A stretch of 64,000 nt of DNA from PALSA-607 sp963737705 (GCA_963737705.1 CAVTTP010000003.1:372001-436000); one strand, 5' to 3'. Positions 51,007 to 60,134 are shown, numbered from the stretch's first letter. Notes: generated by a model from the sequence alone, not told the origin. Numbers and translations are program-made.

Positions 51007-51807
51007 ATGGATGATCCGGCTGCGTCACAGACCCAGTTCGTGCGCCTCGAGGTCGCTGGCGGTGTCGGCACGATCCGCCTCGATAGGCCGCCGGTCAACG
51101 CAATGAATGCGTTGATGCAAGACCAGTTGCATGCGGTCGCGCTCGAAGCGAGTGCGCGTGACGACGTGCGGGCTGTTGTCATATATGGCGGCCCCCGATC
51201 GTTCGCTGCGGGCGCCGACGTTAAAGAGATGGCCGCGATGACGCACGGCGACATGGTTGCGCGTGCGGAGCCGCTACAGGCCGCTTTCACGGCCGTTGCG
51301 CAGATCCCCAAGCCCGTGGTCGCTGCGATCACCGGCTACGCACTCGGAGGGGGTTGCGAGTTGGCGCTCGCCGCCGACGTCCGTTTTTGCGCGGACGGCG
51401 CGAAGCTCGGCCAGCCGGAGATCTTGCTCGGAGTGATACCTGGCGCTGGTGGCACGCAGCGGTTGGCGCGACTCATTGGTGGGGCTCGTGCGAAGGAGTT
51501 GGTGTTCACCGGCCGGATGGTCGGGTCCGCCGAAGCATTGCGGATCGGCCTCGTTGACAAGGTGACGCCGAACGAAGAGGTCTACACCGCCGCGTTCGAG
51601 TGGGCGGGTCAGTTTGCTCATGGACCGGCGGCCGCGTTGCGTGCGGCCAAGGAGGTCATCGACCGCGGGCTCGCGACCGATCTGGCGACCGGGCTTGCCG
51701 CCGAACGCGCCGCGTTCGCGGCGCTCTTCGACACCGAAGACCGCACGACGGGGATGGCGTCGTTCATCGAATCAGGGCCGGGCAAGGCTGACTTCCGGGG
51801 CCGCTAG
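51007..51807 (+). CDS. Enoyl-CoA hydratase/isomerase (crotonase family)
   Basis: 266 residues. Crotonase core: RPPVNAMNALMQDQL, oxyanion-hole block YGGPRSFAAGADVKEMAAM (about 60-78), ITGYALGGGCELALAADVRFCADGAKLGQPEI (about 103-134) with the catalytic Glu positions, and VIPGAGGTQRLARLIGGARAKELVF. Both Glu residues of true enoyl-CoA hydratases (in GGGCE and QPEI contexts) are present, so hydration of 2-enoyl-CoA is likely. It has no beta-oxidation partner next to it. Confidence 0.9.
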   Translation: MDDPAASQTQFVRLEVAGGVGTIRLDRPPVNAMNALMQDQLHAVALEASARDDVRAVVIYGGPRSFAAGADVKEMAAMTHGDMVARAEPLQAAFTAVAQIPKPVVAAITGYALGGGCELALAADVRFCADGAKLGQPEILLGVIPGAGGTQRLARLIGGARAKELVFTGRMVGSAEALRIGLVDKVTPNEEVYTAAFEWAGQFAHGPAAALRAAKEVIDRGLATDLATGLAAERAAFAALFDTEDRTTGMASFIESGPGKADFRGR

Positions 51808-51838
51808 GCGCAGCGAAGGTCGGACCAGCGCGCCAGAT

Positions 51839-53551
51839 TCAGACGCGGACACCGAGTGCGGCGTGCACCGACCTGATCGCGCTGGAGCCCTCGCCGACAG
51901 CTGCTGCCACCCGCTTCATCGAGCCCGACCGCGCATCCCCAGCGGCGAAGACCGCTGGCATGCTCGTCTCGAACGGCAATGGCGCGCGACCCATGTGTGC
52001 CCAGATTTCGCCGAGGTCGGCCTCAAGCAGTTGCGTGTCGGTGCGAATGAAGCCGTCCTCGTCGAGAGCGACGCGGGTCAACCAGTCCGTTGCGGGCACC
52101 GCGCCGATGAAGCAGAAAAGGCCGCTGCACTCCTCGTCTTGCACCTCGCCCGTCGAGCGATTGGTGAGAGTGACGTGACTCAGAGATTTGTCACCGTGCA
52201 GTGCGGTGACTTCGGTCTGCGTGTGAATCGTGACTTGCGGCATTGCGTGCAGTCGGTCGGCGAGGTAGGCCGACATGTCGGAGAACAGGTCCGGGCCACG
52301 CACGACCAGGTTGACCGCGCTGTCGCGCGAGGCGAGATACAGCGCCGCTTGGCCCGCGGAGTTGGCTCCGCCCACAACCGTGACGGGCTTGTTACTGCAG
52401 ACGCGGGCCTCGATCTCTGTCGCCGCGTAGTAGATCCCGGCACCCTCGAAGTCTGGCCAGCGCTCGAGTGGTAGCGACCGATAACGGGCGCCGGTCGCGA
52501 TGATCACTGATCGGGTGACGATGTCGGTGCCGTCTTGCAGCACGACGCGAAGTTGGCCACCAGTGCAGTCGAGCGACACCGCCTTGCACGGACTCGAGAG
52601 TTCGGCGCCGAACTTCAGCGCCTGGATCGACGCGCGGCCGGTGAGCTCGGCGCCGCTGAGACCAGACGGGAACCCGAGGTAGTTCTCGATCCGCGAACTC
52701 GCCGCGGCCTGGCCGCCCGCCGCGACCGCGTCGATCAGTACCGTCGCGAGCCCTTCGGACGCGCCATACACCGCGGCGGCGAGACCGGCTGGTCCGCCAC
52801 CGACGACGGCGACGTCGATGTTCCGGTCGGCCGAGCGGTGGTACGACAGGCCAAGGTGCTCCGCGAGTTCGCCTGGAGTCGCGCGGCGCAATGTGCGACT
52901 CGGTGTGAGGACCACGGGCAGGTCGGCGGCGGTTAACTCGGCGGCCGCCATGACGCGCTTGCCCTCGACAGTTTCGGCGTCGAACCACTTGTGTGGGAGT
53001 ACCTGTCGCGCGGCATACGTGCGCAAGGCGAGCGCGCCCGACGACAGGCTGCTGCCGACGATCACGATGTTGCGAGCAGCAGCCGGGGCGTCTTTCAGCA
53101 ACTTGCGCCGGGTCAGGAGGGCTTTGAGCAGCAGGTCCGAGAGTTCTGGATCCTCCGACATCACCCGCCGAAATGCCTCCGGACCCACGCGATAGACAGT
53201 GCCGGCCGCAGAAACCCGTGCAGTGAGGTAAACCGTCTGACCGGTGAGCAGGTTGAGCTCGCCTATTAGGCCACCAGCCCGATGCTGGACGACGATTGCT
53301 TCGGGCTTGCCGAGGGTGGGGGCACTGACGATGTCGACGACTCCCTCGTCGATCAGCACCAGGTCGTAAGTGACGTCACCGGGCTTGAAGAGGGTGTCGC
53401 CCACATTTACGGTCTGCGCGGTTCCGAACGCACGCAGCCGGTTGCACTCGTCGTCGGTCAGCCGTGGGAACGCTAGCGCGAGGTCGGCGGGGTCTGCGTC
53501 CTCACCCCCAACGATCGAACTCGGCAGGTTCGACGTGAGTTGTTCGGTCAT
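51839..53551 (-). CDS. cNMP-binding-domain/thioredoxin-reductase-like flavoprotein without redox cysteines
   Basis: 570 residues; GGAGGGG upstream of ATG 53551. About 20-150 is a cyclic-nucleotide-binding fold (VGDTLFKPGDVTYDLVLIDEGVVDIV; GGLIGELNLLTGQTVYLTARV), but the Arg that binds the cyclic phosphate after GELxLL is not in its usual place. About 165-235 is a linker resembling a thioredoxin-like segment. About 245-560 is the TrxR-like part: FAD motif VAVVGGGPAGLAAAVYGASEG, NAD(P)H motif VTVVGGANSAGQAALYLAS and VFAAGDARSGSMKRVAAAVGEG. The CxxC of thioredoxin reductase is replaced (YYAATEIEAR), so a disulfide reductase role is excluded. It resembles flavoproteins of the ferredoxin-NADP reductase/TrxR-like group. 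Confidence 0.8.
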   Translation of the reverse strand: MTEQLTSNLPSSIVGGEDADPADLALAFPRLTDDECNRLRAFGTAQTVNVGDTLFKPGDVTYDLVLIDEGVVDIVSAPTLGKPEAIVVQHRAGGLIGELNLLTGQTVYLTARVSAAGTVYRVGPEAFRRVMSEDPELSDLLLKALLTRRKLLKDAPAAARNIVIVGSSLSSGALALRTYAARQVLPHKWFDAETVEGKRVMAAAELTAADLPVVLTPSRTLRRATPGELAEHLGLSYHRSADRNIDVAVVGGGPAGLAAAVYGASEGLATVLIDAVAAGGQAAASSRIENYLGFPSGLSGAELTGRASIQALKFGAELSSPCKAVSLDCTGGQLRVVLQDGTDIVTRSVIIATGARYRSLPLERWPDFEGAGIYYAATEIEARVCSNKPVTVVGGANSAGQAALYLASRDSAVNLVVRGPDLFSDMSAYLADRLHAMPQVTIHTQTEVTALHGDKSLSHVTLTNRSTGEVQDEECSGLFCFIGAVPATDWLTRVALDEDGFIRTDTQLLEADLGEIWAHMGRAPLPFETSMPAVFAAGDARSGSMKRVAAAVGEGSSAIRSVHAALGVRV

Positions 53552-53616
53552 GAGTCACCCCTCCGCCGCTGTTAGGTCTCACAGCACCCTAACTAAGCAA
53601 CGGACGAAGCGCGCGC

Positions 53617-53631
53617 GCCTGCTTCGCAGGC
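53617..53631 (-). terminator. Candidate terminator hairpin downstream of the CWB2 gene
   Basis: GCCTGC/GCAGGC arms with a 3-nt loop, 22 nt beyond the stop of the 53654-56194 gene and before the flavoprotein gene on the same strand. No U tract follows. Confidence 0.35.
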
Positions 53632-53653
53632 AACGGTTCGTGCCGGCGGCAAC

Positions 53654-56194
53654 TCAGACGGCGGCGATCAACTCACCGATGATGGCGTCGCTGACGGCCG
53701 CGTTGCCGCCGAAAATAACTCCGCTGGTCAGAGTGGTCGCCTGCGACCGCAAGAAGCTGGTGGTCGCGACGGGGAGGGCACCGGATTGCGGTACCAGGAG
53801 CATCGGGCCGGCACTGGCTCCCTCCATGACGCCACCGGAGAGTGCGTCAGGGAACTTCAACCCAGTTGCCACCGCGAATGTGGTCGCAGCCGGGAAGAAC
53901 TTGGTCGCCACGGCCGCAGATGTGCCGTACAGGTCGGCCCCAAAGACTGCCATTGCTGAAGGGTCGGCGCCTGCGGCTGCCATCGATCCGCCGATGGCGT
54001 AGCGAGTGTCCGACGGGTGCGCCGCGAGGTACGCAGCGGTCGCCGACGCTTGCAGGTTGCCGTTGGTGAGCAGGATTGCGCCGTGGGTCTTGATGGCAGC
54101 AGGTACTGCTGACAACGCATCAGCAAATGAGCGGCCGGTGGCCTCGAAGACCGTCGTCGGGTCACCGAGTTGATGAGCGATTGCGACGGCTGTCGCGTAC
54201 TCGTCCGCGCCGAACACCCGCTGGACCTTGAACCCTCGCGACTCCAGCGCTGTGTCGACCGCAGGGCTCAGGGCGCCCGTGCCGCCGAGAACGTAGACGG
54301 TTCCACCGGGGACAAGCACGCGGCTGATCTCTGCCAGAACTCGCGGGTCGAGCTGAGCGCTGATCGTCGCGCCCGGCGTAATGAGCAGCGGCCCGGCAAC
54401 GGCGGCAGCAAGCGGTCCGCCGGCCAGCGCGTCGGCAAACTTGTCGGATCGGGCAAGCACGACTGCGGGTGCCGATGCACTTGCACCGAACTCGGCGTTG
54501 CTGGTTGCGATCGAAGTTGCGATCGCGTCGGACCCGAAGATGCGGCGTGTGGTGATCGCGGTAGCGGCATCGCTACCGCCTCCACCGCCCGAACTCTGAC
54601 CCCCGCCGCCAGTGTTGCCGCCGGTGCCACCCGTTCCACCCGTGCCACCCGTTCCACCCGTGCCGCCGCCTGCTGGCGGGGTCGTGCCGATGCCGGTGAA
54701 CGTTGCGTTGATGCCAGTAGCTGACTGACCGGCAGTGACGTTCACCGGTGTCGAGTTGATCGCGGATGACACAGCGTCGTACCACTGCGTCTGGCAGGTG
54801 GTCGTGGTCGGGCAGTCGTCGAACTCCACCGCATAGCTTCCCGTTGCGAAGCCCAGCAAGGCGTAGTTGCCGTTGGCGTTCGTGGTCGTCGTGGTGGCCA
54901 CCGCTGGGACGTCACCCATCGGGTAGGCCGTTACGTCGGCGCCTGCAAGCGGCGCGCCGGATGCATCGGTGACATGCCCGCTGATCTGGCCGCCCACGGC
55001 GAGTTGCGCGTTGACGCCGGTCACTGGACCAACCACCACGGTCACTGGCGTTGCGGTAGCGAGTGTCGACGCGTTGTTGTAGATCACCGGCGTGTAGTTG
55101 GTGAGGAACTGTGCCTCGCACGCGTAGAGGAAGTACACGTAGTAGGTGCCTGGATTCAGGCTATTGATCGAGTAGGTGCCGTCGTTTGCGGTCGTCGCTT
55201 CGGGTCCCGTGAGGTTGCCCGTGGCGGGGTCGACGAACAGGACGCAGACACCAGCCAACGGCGCACCGTTGGGGTCTTTGACAGTGCCAGCGATCGAGCC
55301 GACATTAACGCCGGAGCCGGCTACGCCCGTGATCGAAACGACTCGCCCGACGCCGGCACCTGCCGGTTCACCGGGGCTGCCCAAGGGCGCCAGTTCGTCG
55401 GTGAACGAGAGCTGGGCGTGTGCGGTCTCCGACGGCGACAGGGGCGTGAACTGCACCGTCGCAGCGCATGAGGAGTTGGCGGCCAACGGACCCGTGCAGC
55501 TGTTGTTGGTGATCGCGTACTGCGAGGCGTCCGCGCCCGTAATCGCGAACTGCGTCGGGTCGTCGGTGGCCGGGCCGTTGTTCGTGATGGTCACACTTCG
55601 GGTCACCGGTTGGCCGCCAGCGCTCGTGAACTGCAACGCACTGGTCGAGACGGTTCGGCTGCGGAAAGGCGCTGCGGAGTTGTAGGAGAGCTCGCCGAAG
55701 AGCGCCTGGGGCAGGCTCTCGCAGTGCATCTCGAAACGCGCGGAGAAGGTCAGGACGTTGCCCGACGCGTCATAGGTGGCGTCGTCGACCACAAATCGAG
55801 CCGCGACGGTGTTGCAGCCACGGCCGTCGCCGAAGATGTCGAGTCCGGGGTGACCGGCTGCGCGGAAGTCGAAGCGCTGTGCACTCTCGTAGGTGCCGGG
55901 AACCAGAGGTTGGCCTGCGGGAGCTGCGAACCAGACTTGGAAGCTGTCGGTGGGGCTCGTCACGATGAACATCGGGTAGCCGCCGCGCAAGCCGTTGTAC
56001 GTCACGGTCGGGAACGTGTCCGCCTGGCCCTGACCGATGTACTCGCCCGGTTCGCTGTCGAAGAATGCGCCGCTGAATCCGGTCGTGGCATGCGCGGCTT
56101 GTGCGCCACCCACGACAGAGAGCCCCGAACCTAGGAGCGCCGCGACGAGAGCGAGAATCGCCAAGGGCAGTCGAGACAAGCGACGAGCAAGCAT
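53654..56194 (-). CDS. Secreted surface protein with two carboxypeptidase-regulatory-like domains and three C-terminal CWB2 repeats
   Basis: 846 residues from ATG 56194 (GGGGGA upstream). The signal peptide is LAILALVAALLGSGLSVVGGAQA (about 11-33). About 36-170 is an unassigned beta domain (FSGAFFDSEPGEYIGQG); about 180-290 is an Ig-like domain of the choice-of-anchor type (RSVTITNNGPATDDPTQFAITG). Two CarboxypepD_reg-like domains follow (SIAGTVKDPNGAPLAGVCVLF; QISGHVTDASGAPLAGADVTAYP). A Gly/Thr linker leads to three CWB2 units (RIFGSDAIATSIATS, RVFGADEYATAVAIA, AVFGADLYGTSAAVA) that end the protein. CWB2 binds wall polymer, so the N-terminal part is displayed outward. Confidence 0.85.
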   Translation of the reverse strand: MLARRLSRLPLAILALVAALLGSGLSVVGGAQAAHATTGFSGAFFDSEPGEYIGQGQADTFPTVTYNGLRGGYPMFIVTSPTDSFQVWFAAPAGQPLVPGTYESAQRFDFRAAGHPGLDIFGDGRGCNTVAARFVVDDATYDASGNVLTFSARFEMHCESLPQALFGELSYNSAAPFRSRTVSTSALQFTSAGGQPVTRSVTITNNGPATDDPTQFAITGADASQYAITNNSCTGPLAANSSCAATVQFTPLSPSETAHAQLSFTDELAPLGSPGEPAGAGVGRVVSITGVAGSGVNVGSIAGTVKDPNGAPLAGVCVLFVDPATGNLTGPEATTANDGTYSINSLNPGTYYVYFLYACEAQFLTNYTPVIYNNASTLATATPVTVVVGPVTGVNAQLAVGGQISGHVTDASGAPLAGADVTAYPMGDVPAVATTTTTNANGNYALLGFATGSYAVEFDDCPTTTTCQTQWYDAVSSAINSTPVNVTAGQSATGINATFTGIGTTPPAGGGTGGTGGTGGTGGTGGNTGGGGQSSGGGGGSDAATAITTRRIFGSDAIATSIATSNAEFGASASAPAVVLARSDKFADALAGGPLAAAVAGPLLITPGATISAQLDPRVLAEISRVLVPGGTVYVLGGTGALSPAVDTALESRGFKVQRVFGADEYATAVAIAHQLGDPTTVFEATGRSFADALSAVPAAIKTHGAILLTNGNLQASATAAYLAAHPSDTRYAIGGSMAAAGADPSAMAVFGADLYGTSAAVATKFFPAATTFAVATGLKFPDALSGGVMEGASAGPMLLVPQSGALPVATTSFLRSQATTLTSGVIFGGNAAVSDAIIGELIAAV
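54617..54663. repeat. 9-bp tandem repeats encoding a Gly-Gly-Thr linker
   Basis: CCACCCGTTCCACCCGTG-type 18-bp units repeated in the second CWB2 gene. Copy changes keep the frame. Confidence 0.8.
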
Positions 56195-56455
56195 GTGATC
56201 CCCCGTTGTTGACACCGATTCGAAATTACAGATCGGCGCGGGTGTGGGTGGGCGGCTTTGCTGGATCCCTCGAAAACTCCGCCCAAACGGACCATCAAGC
56301 GTGCGCAGCCGGGGTAATCACGTCCCTATATACACGAGCGCCCATCCGGGCACAATGAGTCGCTCGTCGCGGACCGTCGCCCGACGACGAGCACCAGGAG
56401 GCTTCGCGGAGATCGGTGGCGGGAGTTGTCGGCCCGGTCGCCTAGCCTGACGGTC
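56195..56455. other. Divergent intergenic region between CWB2 gene and winged-helix gene
   Basis: 261 bp. On the minus strand a hairpin (GGGCGG/CCGCCC arms, 56250-56284, 23-nt loop) lies about 56 nt upstream of the CWB2-gene ATG. On the plus strand TAGCCT (56443-56448) sits 7 nt before GTG 56456, a leaderless arrangement. No gene is evident. Confidence 0.4.
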
Positions 56456-57562
56456 GTGGCCGTCCACCAATTGTCGCGCACGGAGGCGCGCCAGATCGCC
56501 GTCCGGGCACAGCTTCTTGATGCGAACCGGCCGACCGACCTGCTCGACACCGTCCGCCACCTGACGCTGTTGCAGGACGATCGCACGGCGGCCGTCGCGC
56601 CGAACGCCGAACTCGTCATCTGGAGTCGGTTGGGCTCGTCGTGCCCGCGGACAGCAATCGCCGAGGCCGTCGAGGAGCAATCGCTGATCGATGTGCAGGG
56701 TGTGCTGAGGCCCGCCGAAGACATCGCCCTGTACCGCAGCGAGATGGCCGAGTGGCCAGGCGTTAGCGACGACCCAGACTGGCGGCAGAGTAGGGCCGCG
56801 TGGGTGCGGGCCAACGAAGCCTTTCGGCAGGACCTGATCGACGAACTGCGGCGCGACGGACCGCTGACCTGGCGCGAGTTGCCGGACACCTGCGTTGTGC
56901 CGTTTCGTTCGACCGGCTGGAACAACAACCGCAACGTCGCGATGATGCTCGAGCTCCTGGTGCTGCGTGGTGAAGTAGCAGTGGCGGGACGACGGGGGCG
57001 TGACAGGTTGTGGGACCTCGCGTCGCGTGTGTATCCCGATGACGACGTCGTACCGACGGTGGAGGCACGTCAGATCCGCAACGAGCGTCGGCTTCGGGCG
57101 CTGGGGATTTCACGGGCGCGCGGGCAGGACACCCAAATCGAGCCGAATGGGGTCGAAGAGGTCGGTGAAGCAGCCGTGATCGACGGCGTTAGAGGTCAAT
57201 GGCGGGTTGATCCGACTTATCTCGGCGGCGCATTCAGCGGTCGAACGGCGATCATCTCTCCGATTGACCGGCTCATCCTGGACCGGCAACGAATGACCGA
57301 CATTTTCGAGTTCGACTACAACCTCGAGATGTACAAGCCCGCGGCGAAGCGACGCTGGGGCTACTGGGCGATGCCAATCCTGTGCGGGGATCGCCTCGTC
57401 GGAAAGGTCGACGCGACAACCGAGCCAAAAGAGCATGCGTTGCGGGTCGACGCCATTCACGAGGACGTGCCGTTCACGAAGACGATGACTGCGAATGTGA
57501 CGCGCGAACTCACCGATCTTGCGCAGTGGCTGGACGTCGACTTAGTACGAGTCCATCCATGA
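56456..57562 (+). CDS. Winged-helix DNA-binding protein of the YcaQ/AlkX-like family (HTH_42)
   Basis: 368 residues from GTG 56456; GTG or ATG further upstream is less likely given the TAGCCT -10. N-terminal QLSRTEARQIAVRAQLLDA, then LLQDDRTAAVAPNAELVIWSRLG, which keeps the Gln-x-Asp pair used by AlkX/YcaQ DNA glycosylases. A winged-helix region RNVAMMLELLVLRGEVAVAGR follows, then the typical C-terminal blocks AIISPIDRLILDRQR and FEFDYNLEMYKPAAKRRWGYWAMPILCGDRLVGKVD. Members unhook interstrand crosslinks or excise alkylated bases. DNA repair is therefore the best guess. Confidence 0.8.
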   Translation: MAVHQLSRTEARQIAVRAQLLDANRPTDLLDTVRHLTLLQDDRTAAVAPNAELVIWSRLGSSCPRTAIAEAVEEQSLIDVQGVLRPAEDIALYRSEMAEWPGVSDDPDWRQSRAAWVRANEAFRQDLIDELRRDGPLTWRELPDTCVVPFRSTGWNNNRNVAMMLELLVLRGEVAVAGRRGRDRLWDLASRVYPDDDVVPTVEARQIRNERRLRALGISRARGQDTQIEPNGVEEVGEAAVIDGVRGQWRVDPTYLGGAFSGRTAIISPIDRLILDRQRMTDIFEFDYNLEMYKPAAKRRWGYWAMPILCGDRLVGKVDATTEPKEHALRVDAIHEDVPFTKTMTANVTRELTDLAQWLDVDLVRVHP

Positions 57563-57707
57563 GCAGGTCGAGCAGGAGGGCGGTGCGCGATGGAAGGCAC
57601 CCGAGCAGAGCCCGGCCACGTCGATTCGCGTCGCGACCTCGCCGTTGCTCGCCGGCGTCGGCGGCCGCGCGGTTGTGGCAGGTGTCCCTCGACACGTTGG
57701 CAGCTGG
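57563..57707. other. Convergent intergenic gap
   Basis: 145 bp between the winged-helix gene and the convergent DUF885 gene. Nothing convincing is visible; no strong hairpin. Confidence 0.4.
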
Positions 57708-59210
57708 CTAGCCTCGGTCGATCGCTGTTCCGAGCAGACCCAGCGGGGGTGCGCCGAGGTCGAGCATTGCCTTGTGGAATCGGCTGTGCGAGTAGTCAGC
57801 GCCCCACGCCTGCCGCGCCTTCGCTTGCGTCTCGAGGATGACGAGCTTTCCCCACGTGTAGCGGCCGTACGTCGGGTCGAACGTGGCACGGTTGGCTTCA
57901 GATCTGGCAGCACGCCCCGACAAGAATGCGTCCGACTCAAACCTGTGCGCCGCGTCGTCCACCGTCATCGCACCGGTGTGCACGCCGATCGCAGCGGCGA
58001 GGCGCGTCACCCGCACGAGGCCTTCGATCGCTACGCCCGCGGCGAACCGCGGGTCGCCGGCCCGGAAGCCGAGATCAAGGCTGAGCTCCTCCGTGTAGTG
58101 CGCCCATCCCTCGACGAACGCGGGTGACATCAGGATCCGGCGCACCGGTGTTGCGGCGCGACGCAACGCGCGACCGTGCGCAAAGTGGCCCGGCGAAACC
58201 TCGTGCAGTGTGATCGCCGGCAGCGTCGCGCGACTGAAGATCTGCAGCCAGTCCTCGGTGTCATGCGCTGACCATGTCGGGTCGGGCGGCGTCACCCAAT
58301 AAAACGATGGCGCGTCAGGCTCGCCCGGAGCAGCCCACGCCATCATCGCCATGGCCCACCGTCGCGACTCGGGAGCTTGCGCCACGACGCATTCGCCGTC
58401 GGTGTACGGCACGAGATCGTGTTCGCGGGTGAACGCGAGCACCTCATCGACTTGCGCCTGCGCTTCTGTGAGTATGCCGTCGGCGTCCGGGTGGTCTGCG
58501 ACGAGAGCGGCGACTGCTTGCGCGAGGCTAGCGTCGGAATCGAACCGCGCACATGCCTCTCGCAGCATTTCCGTGAGCCGGTCGCGCTCACTATCGGCGA
58601 TTTCTGCGAGCCGGCCGATGTCGACTGTGGTTGCTTCGAAAGAACCCATCAACGACGCCAAACCACTCGCGCCCAACGATGCGTCGGGTGAGCCCTGCTC
58701 TGCCGCATCTTGCAGGTGCAGCATCAGTCGAGCGTGCGCAGCGAGCGCAGCGGTGGCATGCGGCTCCGCCGGGTTGACCACAGAAACGAGTCCGGTGAAT
58801 GCACCGAGGAGTGCGGCCGCGACCGGCGCAGGCACTGCGTCGAGTGCCTCGATCGTCATGTCGACCGCGTCCGGCCACTGCGCGAGGTGCGCGCGTCTCG
58901 CGGCGGCGCGGTCGCTCGCCGGCGCGTACTCGCGGTCGTAACAGGAAAGGTCGAAGTTTGGCAGGTGCGTCGACGGGTTGGAGCGATGCACTTCAAGTTC
59001 GCCGAACGCGAGCCGGGCGTTGTCCTCGAAAGCCCGCAGGTGGGCCTCGTCGTGCGGGTCGTCGAGCGGCGGGCCGCCGAGTTTCGCGAGACCCGCCCGG
59101 ACCCCACCCGGCGACAGGTCTTGAATCAGGCCGTCGTACTCGTGCAAGCCAGAACCCTCGCGGAGATCACCCATGAAAAGGTCGCAAACGGAGCGCAGTC
59201 GCTGGTCCAT
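57708..59210 (-). CDS. DUF885-family putative zinc-dependent peptidase/hydrolase
   Basis: 500 residues from ATG 59210, chosen because TACGGT lies seven bases upstream (leaderless) and the similarity begins at MDQRLRSVCDLFMGDLREG. Blocks: LHEVSPGHFAHGRALRR with the HExxxGH motif, and SPAFVEGWAHYTEELSLDLGF with the second-ligand Glu region, followed by RLAAAIGVHTGAM and YGRYTWGKLVILETQAKAR. These match DUF885, a gluzincin-like family mostly of unknown substrate. Probably a cytoplasmic hydrolase, as no signal peptide is seen. Confidence 0.82.
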   Translation of the reverse strand: MDQRLRSVCDLFMGDLREGSGLHEYDGLIQDLSPGGVRAGLAKLGGPPLDDPHDEAHLRAFEDNARLAFGELEVHRSNPSTHLPNFDLSCYDREYAPASDRAAARRAHLAQWPDAVDMTIEALDAVPAPVAAALLGAFTGLVSVVNPAEPHATAALAAHARLMLHLQDAAEQGSPDASLGASGLASLMGSFEATTVDIGRLAEIADSERDRLTEMLREACARFDSDASLAQAVAALVADHPDADGILTEAQAQVDEVLAFTREHDLVPYTDGECVVAQAPESRRWAMAMMAWAAPGEPDAPSFYWVTPPDPTWSAHDTEDWLQIFSRATLPAITLHEVSPGHFAHGRALRRAATPVRRILMSPAFVEGWAHYTEELSLDLGFRAGDPRFAAGVAIEGLVRVTRLAAAIGVHTGAMTVDDAAHRFESDAFLSGRAARSEANRATFDPTYGRYTWGKLVILETQAKARQAWGADYSHSRFHKAMLDLGAPPLGLLGTAIDRG

Positions 59211-59316
59211 ACCACTCACCGTAGCGCCGTGTCCGGGCTGCGGCGCGTACTGACGTGCGGCCCGAGGCTCGCCCGAAGAGTCGCCCGGTAGAGTCGGCCG
59301 ACAGGAGGCGCGAACC

Positions 59317-60120
59317 GTGACTGCGTTGAGGATTGTCGTGTGCGTCAAGCAGGTTCCCGACACGTGGTCGGAGAAGCGGCTCGACCCCGCTGACCAGACA
59401 CTCGATCGCGCGGCTGCCGACGGCGTGATCGACGAACTCGACACCTATGCGGTCGAAGAGGCGTTGCGCATCAAAGAAGCAAACGAAGGCAGCACCGTCG
59501 TCGTCTTGACGATGGGGCCGTCGGGTGCGGCTGACACGGTGCGAAAGGCACTTTCCATGGGAGCCGACGAAGCGGTGCACGTCGTAGACGATGCGCTGCA
59601 CGGCTCGGACGCGCTGGCCACGTCGTTGGTCTTGGCGAAAGCCATCGAGCGAACCGGCTTCGACCTGGTCGTGCTCGGATCTGAATCGACCGATGCGCGC
59701 ATGGGCGTCGTTCCGGCGATGCTTGCCGAGCGCCTCGGTGTGCCGCAGGCAACTCTTGCCAGCAAGGTTGAGATCGACGCATCGGCTTCGCCCGCGACCG
59801 TGAATGTGCATCGACAGACGGACGCCGGGCAGGCCGTCGTCTCAGCACAACTGCCGGCCGTTATCAGCGTTCTTGAAAAGATCAATGAGCCGAGATACCC
59901 CTCGTTTAAAGGCATTATGGCCGCGAAAACGAAGCCGACAGCCACATGGTCGCTTGCAGATCTCGACATCGCGCCGTCATCGGTCGGCTTGGCTGCCGCG
60001 GCCACCGCTGTGGTCGATGCGACGCAACGGCCACCGCGCGGCGAGCACACCATCATCAAGGACGACGGCGACGGGGGTTCGCGGATCGCGGATTTCCTCG
60101 TCTCGCGCAAGCTTCTCTAA
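59317..60120 (+). CDS. etfB: Electron transfer flavoprotein beta subunit
   Basis: 267 residues from GTG 59317 with AGGAGG upstream. Blocks: RIVVCVKQVPDTWSEKRLD, EEALRIKEANEGSTVVVLTMGP, VLAKAIERTGFDLVVLGSESTDARMG and VISVLEKINEPRYPSFKGIMAAKTKP, the ETF-beta signature near the C-terminus. With EtfA it forms the heterodimer that takes electrons from acyl-CoA dehydrogenases and other flavoenzymes and passes them to the quinone pool through ETF-QO (not in the window). etfA follows after 14 bp. Confidence 0.95.
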   Translation: MTALRIVVCVKQVPDTWSEKRLDPADQTLDRAAADGVIDELDTYAVEEALRIKEANEGSTVVVLTMGPSGAADTVRKALSMGADEAVHVVDDALHGSDALATSLVLAKAIERTGFDLVVLGSESTDARMGVVPAMLAERLGVPQATLASKVEIDASASPATVNVHRQTDAGQAVVSAQLPAVISVLEKINEPRYPSFKGIMAAKTKPTATWSLADLDIAPSSVGLAAAATAVVDATQRPPRGEHTIIKDDGDGGSRIADFLVSRKLL

Positions 60121-60134
60121 CGACGGGACTCGAC

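Noticed and set aside
51614..52474. 286-residue plus-strand frame overlapping the hydratase end and the flavoprotein gene
   Set aside because: Crosses two well-supported genes, no motif, no start signal.
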